Of a stretch of 64,000 bases of DNA, positions 1-7,310 are shown one piece after another. Positions within the stretch are counted from its first letter, which is position 1; each line of letters starts with the position of its first letter. The stretch covers positions 1-64,000 of the forward strand of contig NC_018015.1 in NCBI RefSeq assembly GCF_000265525.1, read 5' to 3'. The DNA is from Thermococcus cleftensis (GTDB lineage: Archaea; Methanobacteriota_B; Thermococci; Thermococcales; Thermococcaceae). A program made the translations under genes and the position numbers. The notes under the pieces are model-generated. The model had not been told where the DNA came from. It searched no databases and saw nothing but the letters and a program-made list of their open reading frames with translations.

Positions 1-682
1 AGAATTGAAACTTGGGGTTTTTGCAGGTGGGGGAAGTGTTGCCCCATGTTGCAATAAGACTCTGGGAGAATTGAAACATTAGTATCACGGGCAGGCTTAT
101 CGCCCCTGCTACTAGTTGCAATAAGACTCTGGGAGAATTGAAACTAGAGTATCACTTGCTCCACGCCATTGGCTTTAGCCTCAGTTGCAATAAGACTCTG
201 GGAGAATTGAAACTAAGCATTTTTTGCGTTCGTGTCGTATGTAGTCTTAAGTTGCAATAAGACTCTGGGAGAATTGAAACCTGGCAACAGCATAAAGTAC
301 TGCCCACCTGTTACCAAGTTGCAATAAGACTCTGGGAGAATTGAAACGGCTGCCCCCTGGGTACTCTATTACCGCTGCCGTCCTAGTTGCAATAAGACTC
401 TGGGAGAATTGAAACAGTTTAAGAAGGCCGTTTACGACGGAGAGGGCTTTTGTTGCAATAAGACTCTGGGAGAATTGAAACGTTGGCGGCATGAGCGTGG
501 GCGAGGGCATCGTGAACGTTGCAATAAGACTCTGGGAGAATTGAAACATAATCCTTTTGTTTGTATAGTTCACTACTCTTAATGTGTTGCAATAAGACTC
601 TGGGAGAATTGAAAGCTTTCTCTTGCAAAGTCGAGCAAGTCTTTGAGATACTGTTGCAATAAGACTCTGGGAGAAGAGAAAG
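1..682 (+). CRISPR. CRISPR array, trailer end (11 repeats, 10 spacers visible)
   Basis: A 30-base repeat beginning GTTGCAATAAGACTCTGG and ending GAATTGAAAC occurs at 48, 115, 184, 251, 318, 386, 452, 518, 586 and 653, with a partial copy at 1-11 cut by the window edge. The ten spacers are 36-39 bases and all different. The copy at 586 ends in G instead of C, and the last (653-682) is degenerate at its 3' end (GAGAAGAGAAAG). Degeneration on the right and the ATTGAAAC handle at the repeat 3' end put the leader off the left edge and transcription rightward. No cas gene is in the window. The repeat resembles those of Pyrococcus and Thermococcus. Confidence 0.98.
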
Positions 683-819
683 CCTTCCCCTGCCAACTAT
701 TGCGGGCAATGTGCGCTATAATAGGACCGGCTAGAATCAAAGCATTCCCCGCTTAAAGTCAGCCCCTTCGAAGTGCGGAAATCTTTTATCAAACCGCCGG
801 AACTTTTTTTGGTGGTTGC

Positions 820-1167
820 ATGAGGGCCAGAATCGTCGAGCGCTTTAAATTTGAAGCGGCTCACGCCGTGGTCATAGATGGAAAGCCCGAGGAGCTTCAC
901 GGCCACACCTTCAGGCTCGAGGTCGCGGTTGAGGGGCCGCTAAGGAACGGCTACGTCATGGACTTCCTGGAGCTGAGAAAGCTCGTCGAGGAAATCCTTG
1001 AGGAGCTGGACCACCGGAACCTCAACGGCATCTTCGAGAATCCTACAACCGAGAACGTTGCGCTATGGATAGCAGGGGAGGTTGAGAAGCGCCTTTCCAA
1101 TGGCGTAAGACTAAAACGCATAGTCCTCTGGGAGGGCGACGAGAACGGGGTGGAGTTTGAGTTCTGA
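820..1167 (+). CDS. 6-pyruvoyl-tetrahydropterin synthase / QueD family protein (PTPS-III-like)
   Basis: A 115-residue COG0720 (T-fold) protein, the usual length for small archaeal members. The zinc ligands His15, His27 and His29 are visible (AAH and HGH). The family acts on dihydroneopterin triphosphate; members make queuosine/archaeosine precursors or pterin side-chain cleavage products. The catalytic Cys of true QueD (CxxxHGH) is absent; instead Glu24 precedes the histidines as ExxHGH, the pattern of the PTPS-III subgroup. A pterin-cofactor role is therefore as likely as archaeosine synthesis. ATG 820 follows GGTGG, with a TATA-like TCTTTTATC near 781-790. It is apparently monocistronic. 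Confidence 0.85.
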   Translation: MRARIVERFKFEAAHAVVIDGKPEELHGHTFRLEVAVEGPLRNGYVMDFLELRKLVEEILEELDHRNLNGIFENPTTENVALWIAGEVEKRLSNGVRLKRIVLWEGDENGVEFEF

Positions 1168-1211
1168 GAAACGTTTTTATCCACCTCCTGAGAGCTATTA
1201 TTGGTGATATC

Positions 1212-1385
1212 ATGTCTGAGGTTACCTCTCAGCGGGCGCTGGAACTGCACTCTCATCTCCTTAAAGAAGCCCTCGAGCTCAGGAAACTCATTGAGAACAA
1301 GAAAAAAGACGTCCGACCGGGAATGCTCGGAAAAGGGAACGCCGAGGAGTTTAAGAGATACCGGGTCGAGGTGTACGAGCGGTGA
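1212..1385 (+). CDS. small antitoxin-like protein preceding a PIN toxin
   Basis: A 57-residue ORF starting MSEVTSQRALEL and ending RYRVEVYER. It is rich in Lys, Arg and Glu and predicted helical. GGTGA lies 5 bases before the ATG and a TATA-like TTTTTATCC at about 1174-1182. Its TGA overlaps the GTG of the downstream PIN gene (GTGA), the coupling typical of vapBC pairs, so an antitoxin role is inferred from position. I do not recognise an AbrB, MetJ or other named DNA-binding fold in it. Confidence 0.7.
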   Translation: MSEVTSQRALELHSHLLKEALELRKLIENKKKDVRPGMLGKGNAEEFKRYRVEVYER

Positions 1386-1858
1386 TTTTCATAGACTCCA
1401 GCGTTTTGTACAACTACCTGGTAGAGACGAGCCTTACCCATTACGCCGTTGAGATCCTCGAAGCAAAGGAAGGAAAGCTGACATCTGATATCGTCGTTGA
1501 TGAGCTGTTTTACGTCCTCATCAGGAGGCTGGGGGAGAAGGAGTACGGTGCGAGGTCGGTGTGGAGGGTCAAAAAGCTCCTCAAGGATGACGAGGAGTTC
1601 AGGAACAGAGCTTCTGATGTTATCTCGGACATCCTGGCGCTTCTGGATGCAAAGGATGTTCTCCTGGTTTCAGACTCAAGGGACTGGCTGACGGTTGCCA
1701 CCCTCGTTCGCGACTATTCTCTCCTTCCCCACGATGCAAGAATTCTGGCCACTGCCTTAGAGTACAACTGCGATAGTTTAGCCACCCTCGACGAGGACTT
1801 CGCGGGCGTGGGAGAAATAATCCGCCTCCTCCCAGGGGATTTCTGGGGAGAGGGTTAA
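1382..1858 (+). CDS. PIN-domain ribonuclease toxin (VapC-like)
   Basis: A 158-residue PIN protein. It opens MIFIDSSVLYNYL, with the first acidic residue at Asp5, then VVDELFYVL near residue 40, LLPHDARILATAL near 115 and SLATLDEDF near 130. These are the spaced acidic positions that bind Mg/Mn in VapC RNases. GTG start, translationally coupled to the upstream 57-residue ORF. Probable substrate is a tRNA or mRNA, which cannot be read from sequence. It is more distant from the PIN proteins at 10165 and 57380 than those two are from each other. Confidence 0.85.
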   Translation: MIFIDSSVLYNYLVETSLTHYAVEILEAKEGKLTSDIVVDELFYVLIRRLGEKEYGARSVWRVKKLLKDDEEFRNRASDVISDILALLDAKDVLLVSDSRDWLTVATLVRDYSLLPHDARILATALEYNCDSLATLDEDFAGVGEIIRLLPGDFWGEG

Positions 1859-1905
1859 ATCCCCTCTGAGCGCAGGAAACCTGCGTAGGGAACAGACCGC
1901 TTTGA

Positions 1906-2100
1906 GGGCTGAGATTAGATAAAGAAACGAGCGACATCGACATTCTGGTCGACTTCTGTGAGGTCCCATCCTTCCTCAGGTTCATAGAGCTTGAGGAGTA
2001 CCTTGAAGAGCTCCTTGGTGTCAAGGTTGACCTCGTCCTCAAGTCCGCATTGAAACCCGGGATAGCCAGGCACGTGATGCGGGAGGTCGTGTACGTTTAA
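1906..2100 (+). pseudogene. decayed MNT-type nucleotidyltransferase (MntA antitoxin remnant)
   Basis: An open stretch without a start codon encodes the C-terminal half of a minimal nucleotidyltransferase: SDIDILVDF, then FIELEEYLEELLG, ending MREVVYV and TAA. It aligns end-to-end with the intact gene at 62018-62311, which has SDVDILVDF, FIELEEYLEALLG and LREVVYV. The upstream GSxxRG part is gone; a relic resembling RFG precedes an in-frame TGA at 1903-1905. No HepT partner follows. The stop codon overlaps the stop of the DUF192 gene on the other strand. Confidence 0.8.
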
Positions 2101-2570
2101 TGCTCCCTTGCCTTCACTTCCCCCACGCTCTCCGTAAAGGCCATCCCGTTGGTGCCCTTGTCGAATGAGAAGCCATCTGGAAGGGACACCTTCACCGGGA
2201 CGGCCCGCTCCTTCTCCTCGCTCGGGCTCCAGCTTATGAGGTCGCCCTCCTCGACGTCAAGCGCTTTTATAATCCCCACGGGGCCTTCGATTATGTATTT
2301 GGCCGGCTTTCTGGGAGCGTAGAGGCGCCACTTCCTGGCGGTCTTGAAATCGACGACGCGCCTCGTCGAATCGAGCCATATCACGTCTATATCGCTCAGC
2401 ATGAAGAACATGTGGATCGAGGCGTTGGCCTTGGTCTCGGCGGGAAGGATGAAGACAAGGGCATGGTTGACGTGCCTTACCAGCATCAGCCCCCTAAAGC
2501 GCTTGAAAAAGCTGTCGGCAAGCTTTACGGGCCCGTGCCACGTCCGCTCTTTGGTCTCGTTGATGAGCAT
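2097..2570 (-). CDS. DUF192 family protein
   Basis: A 157-residue protein with the DUF192 signature: [11 protein letters not shown] near the N-terminus, [24 protein letters not shown], and an EGDLISW end of the core. The family is a small beta-barrel of unknown function, often with a signal peptide in bacteria; none is seen here. ATG 2570 lies downstream of a TATA-like GGTTATTAAC (about 2590-2600) that faces the prefoldin promoter. Confidence 0.85.
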   Translation of the reverse strand: MLINETKERTWHGPVKLADSFFKRFRGLMLVRHVNHALVFILPAETKANASIHMFFMLSDIDVIWLDSTRRVVDFKTARKWRLYAPRKPAKYIIEGPVGIIKALDVEEGDLISWSPSEEKERAVPVKVSLPDGFSFDKGTNGMAFTESVGEVKAREH

Positions 2571-2614
2571 GTTCTTCTCTCGCGTCGGGAGTTAATAACC
2601 CTAACGGCGAAAAA

Positions 2615-2624
2615 CTTTTAAATA
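2615..2624 (+). promoter_or_regulatory. TATA box of the prefoldin operon
   Basis: CTTTTAAATA preceded by an A-run, with the ATG at 2668 about 45 bases on. This leaves a short leader containing GGAGGTGG at 2655-2662. Confidence 0.6.
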
Positions 2625-2667
2625 CAAAAAGTAACTAAAATATGAGAACGGGCCGGAGGTGGTGGGC

Positions 2668-3093
2668 ATGGCGAAGGTAAAGAGAACCCCCGAGAGGATA
2701 CAGGACGAGATAAGGAGCTACCTCGGGGAGATAGAGTACCTCAGGAGCCAGGTCGGGGTCATCGACGCAACCATAAGCAACCTCCGCACCGTCGATGCGA
2801 CGCTTGCCTACATCAAGGAGAAGGGCGAGGGCAAGGAGATATACATCCCGCTCGGCAGTGGCATAGCCATCAAGGGCAAGATAGAGAAGCCTGACGATGT
2901 CATAATGGACGTTGGGGCCGGCATACTGGTCGGGGCGAGCATCGAGGAGGCGAGGGAGAACATCGAGAAGCGCATAAACGCCCTGATGGAGCTGCGCCTT
3001 GCCCTGCTCAGGAAGATAGAGGAGGACGGCAGGAAGGTCACGGAGCTCCTCAAGGAGCTTGAGAAGATGAAGCCCGAGGAGAAGAAGGAGTGA
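2668..3093 (+). CDS. prefoldin alpha subunit
   Basis: A 141-residue protein: an N-terminal coiled coil (TPERIQDEIRSYLGEIEYLRSQ), a central beta-hairpin region with IYIPLGSGIAIKG and VIMDVGAGILV, and a C-terminal coiled coil ending in KPEEKKE. This is the layout of archaeal prefoldin alpha. It forms hexamers with beta subunits and hands unfolded protein to the thermosome. An upstream GTG at 2659 is in frame, but ATG 2668 has GGAGGTGG at the right spacing. The following coiled-coil gene suggests this is the second, paralogous prefoldin set known in Thermococcales rather than the housekeeping one; that assignment is inference. Confidence 0.9.
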   Translation: MAKVKRTPERIQDEIRSYLGEIEYLRSQVGVIDATISNLRTVDATLAYIKEKGEGKEIYIPLGSGIAIKGKIEKPDDVIMDVGAGILVGASIEEARENIEKRINALMELRLALLRKIEEDGRKVTELLKELEKMKPEEKKE

Positions 3094-3120
3094 CCCTTCC
3101 TCTTTTTTGGAGGGTGGACG

Positions 3121-3414
3121 ATGGAGCTGGTGAGGGCGTACGAGAAGGAGCGTGAGCTCCAGAGGCTCAGGGAGCTGAGGGCCTCGCTGGAGCTCAAGCT
3201 GGCGGAGGTCAATGAGGCGAAGAGGTATCTTAAATCCGGGGACAGGAAACTCTACCGCCTCCTCTCGGGCCTCCTGGTGGAGGTGAGCGGAGAAGAGGCG
3301 AGGGAGCACCTTGAGTCAATAGAGATGGCCTACAGGCGGGAGCTGGAGAGGCTGAAAAGGAGAGAAGAGGAGGTACTCGGGGAGCTCAGGGACCTCAGAG
3401 CTCGCCCTTCTTAG
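3121..3414 (+). CDS. prefoldin beta-like coiled-coil protein
   Basis: A 97-residue, almost wholly helical protein. Two coiled-coil arms flank a short segment, KLYRLLSGLLVEVSGEEA, which matches the beta-subunit core where other prefoldins have VYK(L)VGNLLVK. It lies 27 bases after the alpha subunit with GGAGGGTGG before the ATG, so the two probably assemble together. It is shorter than the usual 110-120 residues. Its last 20 bases overlap the 3' end of the oxidoreductase gene on the other strand. Confidence 0.7.
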   Translation: MELVRAYEKERELQRLRELRASLELKLAEVNEAKRYLKSGDRKLYRLLSGLLVEVSGEEAREHLESIEMAYRRELERLKRREEEVLGELRDLRARPS

Positions 3415-3955
3415 CCTTCTCCCCGAGCTCGAAGCCCTTGCGGAGCGCCCTTAAGTTTATCTCCTCGGTGCCCTTTGGAACGGCGTCGAGAACGGCCTTC
3501 TCTATCGCCTCCCTGCTCACGACCCCTGTCCAGGCGGTTAGGATTCCGAGGGTCAAGATGTTCATCGTGAGGCTCAGCCCGGTCGTTTCCTCGGCTATTT
3601 TGGTGAGCGGAAGCGCTATGACGTTGAGCTTCTTCTCGAACTCCAGGTCGCGGTGCGGGACGAGCTCTTCCTCCACAATGATTCTCGCGCCCTCCTTTAC
3701 CGTGTGGAGGTACTTGTTGTAGGCCTCCTGGGAGAAGAAAACCGCACAGTCCGGCTTGAGGGTCTTGGGGTAGTCTATGGGCTCGTCGCTTATGACGACC
3801 TCCGCCTTGCTCGCTCCACCCCTGGACTCAGGGCCGTAAGCCTGGGTCTGCACCGCGTAGAGGTTCTCGTAGACGGCCGCGGCCCTTCCGAGGATAACGC
3901 TCGCCAGGATAACTCCCTGGCCGCCGAAGCCGCTGAAGAGTATCTCCTTCCTCAT
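3395..3955 (-). CDS. 2-oxoacid:ferredoxin oxidoreductase, gamma subunit (second set)
   Basis: About 186 residues of the POR gamma domain: FSGFGGQGVILASVILG at the start, then QAYGPESRGGASKAEVVIS and a C-terminal PKGTEEINLRALRKGFELG. It is the last gene of a seven-gene leftward operon encoding two complete oxidoreductases. In Pyrococcus furiosus the same gene order holds 2-ketoglutarate oxidoreductase followed by XOR, an enzyme of unsettled substrate; this gene corresponds to the XOR set. ATG 3955 overlaps the upstream TGA (ATGA). The in-frame GTG at 3964 is less likely. Confidence 0.9.
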   Translation of the reverse strand: MRKEILFSGFGGQGVILASVILGRAAAVYENLYAVQTQAYGPESRGGASKAEVVISDEPIDYPKTLKPDCAVFFSQEAYNKYLHTVKEGARIIVEEELVPHRDLEFEKKLNVIALPLTKIAEETTGLSLTMNILTLGILTAWTGVVSREAIEKAVLDAVPKGTEEINLRALRKGFELGEKAKKGEL

Positions 3956-4797
3956 TCCTCCCACCCCATCATCTTCTTGGCGCGCCTCTTGTACGCCTCG
4001 TACTCCCTCACGAGACCGGGCCTGTCCCTGTCCACGAACTCGCCGATGACTATCTTGCCCTCAAGCTCCTCCGGCGGCATCTTCTTCGCCTTCGCCAGCG
4101 GGACGGTTATCTTCTGGTACCAGCGGAGAAGCTCTGGAGCCGTCTTCATTCTGTTCCTCCTTCCGAAGCTTATCGGGCACGGAGAGAGGAACTCTACCAG
4201 CGTGAAGCCCTCCTTGCTCAGGGCCTTCTTTATGCTGTTGATTCCCTGGAGGTAGTTGAAGACGCTCCACCTGGCCACGTAGTTGGCTCCGGCGGATACA
4301 GCGAGGTCAGCTATGTCGAAGGGGTTCTCGAACTGGCCGTAGGGAGCGGTCGTTCCGCGCAGGCCCTTAAGGGCGGTCGGCGCGACCTGGCCGCCGGTCA
4401 TTCCGTAGGTGAAGTTGTTGATGAGTATCACCGTGACGTCGAGGTTTCTCCTTATAGCGTGGATGAAGTGGTTTCCTCCGATAGCTGCCGCGTCACCGTC
4501 ACCCATGAAGGCTATTATCTTAAGGTTCGGGTTGGCGAGCTTTATGCCAGTCGCAAAGGCCAGAGCCCTGCCGTGGGTCGTGTGGAGGCCGTCGAAGTTG
4601 ACGAAGCCCGGAACACGGGAGGAACAGCCGATTCCACTGACCCAGACTATCTCGTCCGGGTTGAGGCCGAGGTCGTCTATCGCGCGAAGCGTGTACTGCA
4701 GGGCCGAACCTATTCCACAGCCTGGGCAGAATATCGTCGGGAGCATGTCCTTCCTCAGGTACTTGTCTCGAATATCGTAAGCGGACTTCAGGTACAT
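3952..4797 (-). CDS. 2-oxoacid:ferredoxin oxidoreductase, beta subunit (second set, TPP-binding)
   Basis: A 281-residue beta subunit carrying thiamine diphosphate and one 4Fe-4S cluster. Seen: CPGCGIGSAL near residue 24, SGIGCSS, the HTTHGRALAFATG segment, the TPP/Mg motif GDGDAAAIGGNH ending at NNFTYGMTGGQ, and a late Cys in LSPCPISFG. It decarboxylates a 2-oxoacid to the acyl-CoA with the alpha subunit encoded directly upstream; the stop and start codons abut. The substrate of this second set cannot be told from sequence. Confidence 0.92.
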   Translation of the reverse strand: MYLKSAYDIRDKYLRKDMLPTIFCPGCGIGSALQYTLRAIDDLGLNPDEIVWVSGIGCSSRVPGFVNFDGLHTTHGRALAFATGIKLANPNLKIIAFMGDGDAAAIGGNHFIHAIRRNLDVTVILINNFTYGMTGGQVAPTALKGLRGTTAPYGQFENPFDIADLAVSAGANYVARWSVFNYLQGINSIKKALSKEGFTLVEFLSPCPISFGRRNRMKTAPELLRWYQKITVPLAKAKKMPPEELEGKIVIGEFVDRDRPGLVREYEAYKRRAKKMMGWEE

Positions 4798-5946
4798 TCA
4801 GCCCACCACCCTCTCGACTATCTCCATCGGAGTGTGAACCTCGCCGCCTATCTTGGGTATGAGCTCAACCTCCGCCTTCCCGTTGGCGCCCTCTTTGACG
4901 AGGTGGTAGAGCTGTCCGAGGTTCATCTCCGGGACGTATATCTTCCTCACGCGCTCGGCAAGCTCCTCTATCATGTCGAAGTCGAAGGGCCATATCGTGT
5001 TGAGCTTCAGCAGGCCCGCCTTGATTCCCTTCTCGCGGAGAATCTTAACCGCCCTCACGCCGGACCGGGAAACGATGCCCGTGCTTATTATCGCTATCTC
5101 TGCATCGTCCAGCTCGAAAGTGTTGTAGGTTATGATATCGTGCTTGTTGTTCTCTATCTTTCCGATGATCCTCCTTATGAGCCTCTCGTGGACCTCCGCC
5201 TCAACAGTCCTAGGCCTTCCGCGCTCGTCGTGGGTCAAGCCGGTGACGTAGGTCTTGTAACCCTTCCCGAATATGGGCATAGGCGGAACGCCATCGCCGT
5301 GGAGGTCACCGAACGGGAACTTCGCCTCCTCCTCATTCGCAGGAAGCTTCCTCTCGACCAGCTCTATCTCCTCCGGTCTTGGGATGTAAACGCGCTCGCG
5401 CATGTGGGCTATCTCCGCATCTGTGAGCAGAACGACCGGCGTTCTGTACTTCTCCGCCAGGTTGAAGGCCCTTATCGTTAGGTCAAAGGCCTCCTGAACG
5501 GTCGATGGGCTCAGAACGATGAGCGAGTGGTCGCCGTGCGTTCCCCATATGGCCTGCATTATGTCTCCCTGGGCTGCAAGCGTTGGCTGGCCCGTGCTTG
5601 GCCCCCCGCGCTGGACATCGACTACAACTATCGGGGTTTCGGTCATTACCGCGTAGCCAATGTTCTCCTGCATCAGCGAGAACCCCGGGCCACTCGTTGC
5701 CGTCATCGCCTTCGCCCCTGCCCAGGAGGCGCCTATTATCGCGGCTATGCTCGCTATCTCGTCCTCCATCTGTATGCTCACGCCGTCCACCAGCGGCATG
5801 TAGAGGGCCATCGCCTCGAAAATCTCGCTGGCGGGTGTAATCGGGTAGCCTGCGTAGAAGCGGCAACCAGCGAGGATAGCTGCCCTGGCTATGGCCTCGT
5901 CGCCCTGAATGAAATCGCTCTTACCGACCGGAAACGGGTATCTCAT
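4798..5946 (-). CDS. 2-oxoacid:ferredoxin oxidoreductase, alpha subunit (second set)
   Basis: A 382-residue alpha subunit: FIQGDEAIARAAILAGC, the YPITPASEI segment binding the substrate side, QMEDEIASIAAIIGASW, TATSGPGFSLMQEN and a C-terminal YVPEMNLGQL. It parallels the first-set alpha (7310-8500) over its whole length, so the two sets arose by duplication of the alpha-beta-gamma module. ATG overlaps the TGA of the upstream gamma gene by four bases, suggesting a single transcript. Confidence 0.92.
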   Translation of the reverse strand: MRYPFPVGKSDFIQGDEAIARAAILAGCRFYAGYPITPASEIFEAMALYMPLVDGVSIQMEDEIASIAAIIGASWAGAKAMTATSGPGFSLMQENIGYAVMTETPIVVVDVQRGGPSTGQPTLAAQGDIMQAIWGTHGDHSLIVLSPSTVQEAFDLTIRAFNLAEKYRTPVVLLTDAEIAHMRERVYIPRPEEIELVERKLPANEEEAKFPFGDLHGDGVPPMPIFGKGYKTYVTGLTHDERGRPRTVEAEVHERLIRRIIGKIENNKHDIITYNTFELDDAEIAIISTGIVSRSGVRAVKILREKGIKAGLLKLNTIWPFDFDMIEELAERVRKIYVPEMNLGQLYHLVKEGANGKAEVELIPKIGGEVHTPMEIVERVVG

Positions 5947-6455
5947 TTCGATCCCTCCTCATAACCAACCCTGAAGGCCTTGATGTTTATCTCTTCCGTC
6001 CCCTTCGGAACGCGCCTCTTAATAGCTTCCTCAACGCTCTCTTTCTTCACGACGCCTGTTTTCGCAACGAGGTAGCCGAGGGCAACCATGTTGACCGTCA
6101 GGGCCAGCCCGGTCGTTTCCTCGGCGAGCCTCGTGAAGGGTGCACCTACGTAGTCCCTATCCGGCCTGACGAGATCGGTTTCGATGATCAGGAGACCGTC
6201 CTTCCTGAGCGAGTCCTTGACCGTGTCGTAGCCGAGCTGGTGGAGGGCAACCAAGACGTCGGCCCTCGTTACCATGACGTCGTAGATAGGCTCCTTCGAG
6301 ATTATGACGTCGGCAATTGAGTGGCCGCCGCGCGAGGCCGAGCTGTAGTCCTGGGTCTGGAGGACATTGAGGCCCTCTATCGCAGCAGCTTCACCGAGTA
6401 TGACGCCGGCGAGCACAACACCCTGGCCTCCTATGCCAGCGAACCTAATCTGCAT
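5943..6455 (-). CDS. korC: 2-oxoglutarate:ferredoxin oxidoreductase, gamma subunit (first set)
   Basis: A 170-residue gamma domain: MQIRFAGIGGQGVVLAGVILG, QDYSSASRGGHSIADVIIS, and a PKGTEEINIKAFRVG end nearly identical in plan to the 3395 paralogue. It completes the first enzyme, encoded by delta, alpha, beta and gamma in that order. The 2-oxoglutarate assignment rests on matching gene order in Pyrococcus, not on residues I can read. Confidence 0.9.
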   Translation of the reverse strand: MQIRFAGIGGQGVVLAGVILGEAAAIEGLNVLQTQDYSSASRGGHSIADVIISKEPIYDVMVTRADVLVALHQLGYDTVKDSLRKDGLLIIETDLVRPDRDYVGAPFTRLAEETTGLALTVNMVALGYLVAKTGVVKKESVEEAIKRRVPKGTEEINIKAFRVGYEEGSK

Positions 6456-6458
6456 GCC

Positions 6459-7310
6459 TCACACCTCCTTGAGCCCGAAGTGCTCCTGCACCTCGTCTAT
6501 CAGCTTGTTGAGCTCCTCCGTGAACTCGGGCCTCTTTCTGTTCACTAGCTCTCCTATGATGAACTTGCCCTCCAGCTCCTCTTCGCTCATGTTTCTGGCC
6601 TTGCTAACCGGAACCGAGTTCTTCAGGAACCAGCGGAGCATCTCGGCTGGCTCTTTCATCTTGTTTCTCCTTCCGAACTGGACGGGGCACTGCGAGATGA
6701 CTTCGACGAGCGAGAAGCCCTTAACCGTTAGAGCCTTCTTTATGCTCTCAATGAGCTGGTAGACGTGGGCGGTGGTCCATCTGGCGACGTAGCTGGCCCC
6801 GGCTGCCGCTATCGTCTCCGAAATCTTCAGCGGGTGCTCTATGTTCCTGTAGGGGGTTGTCGTTGTCTTGGCTCCAAAGGGCGTCGTTGGAGCCACCTGT
6901 CCGCCGGTCATTCCGTAGATGAAGTTGTTGACGAGGATTACCGTTATGTCTATGTTCCTCCTCGCTGCATGCAGAAGGTGGTTCCCGCCTATGCTCGCCA
7001 GATCGCCGTCGCCGCTTATGACGACGACCTTTTTGTCCGGCAAACCGACCTTGACGCCGGTCGCGAAGGCTATCGCCCTCCCGTGGGTCGTGTGGAGGGT
7101 GTCAGCCAAGAAGTAGGGAGAGGCTATCCAGGCGGAGCAGCCTATGCCACTGACGACGACCAGGTCCCTCGGGTCGAGCTTGAGCTGGTCTATCGCGTTT
7201 GCAAAGGCGTTGAGAACGGTTCCACCGCCGCAACCGGGACAAAGAGCGGTGGGAAGGGCCTCCTTCCTGAGGTATTTAACCATCGGGTAGCGGGAGTAAA
7301 TCTCGGGCAT
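6459..7310 (-). CDS. korB: 2-oxoglutarate:ferredoxin oxidoreductase, beta subunit (first set)
   Basis: A 283-residue TPP and FeS subunit. Motifs: CPGCGGGTVLNAF, SGIGCSAW, LHTTHGRAIAFATG, GDGDLASIGGNHLLH, NNFIYGMTGGQVAP and a late Cys in ISQCPVQFG. Start codon overlaps the alpha stop (TGATG). The product oxidatively decarboxylates 2-oxoglutarate to succinyl-CoA in amino-acid breakdown and biosynthesis, passing electrons to ferredoxin. Confidence 0.92.
   Translation of the reverse strand: MPEIYSRYPMVKYLRKEALPTALCPGCGGGTVLNAFANAIDQLKLDPRDLVVVSGIGCSAWIASPYFLADTLHTTHGRAIAFATGVKVGLPDKKVVVISGDGDLASIGGNHLLHAARRNIDITVILVNNFIYGMTGGQVAPTTPFGAKTTTTPYRNIEHPLKISETIAAAGASYVARWTTAHVYQLIESIKKALTVKGFSLVEVISQCPVQFGRRNKMKEPAEMLRWFLKNSVPVSKARNMSEEELEGKFIIGELVNRKRPEFTEELNKLIDEVQEHFGLKEV

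Noticed and set aside
247-709. Leftward ORFs of 149 and 96 codons across the CRISPR array
   Set aside because: Their product is the repeat translated over and over (FQFSQSLIAT, SILPESYCN); it is an artefact of the array.
2635-3309. 224-codon leftward ORF opposite the prefoldin genes
   Set aside because: Leu-rich shadow of Glu/Lys-rich coiled coils.
4459-5481. 340-codon rightward ORF within the XOR genes
   Set aside because: A frame shadow of two strongly conserved leftward genes, with no family features.
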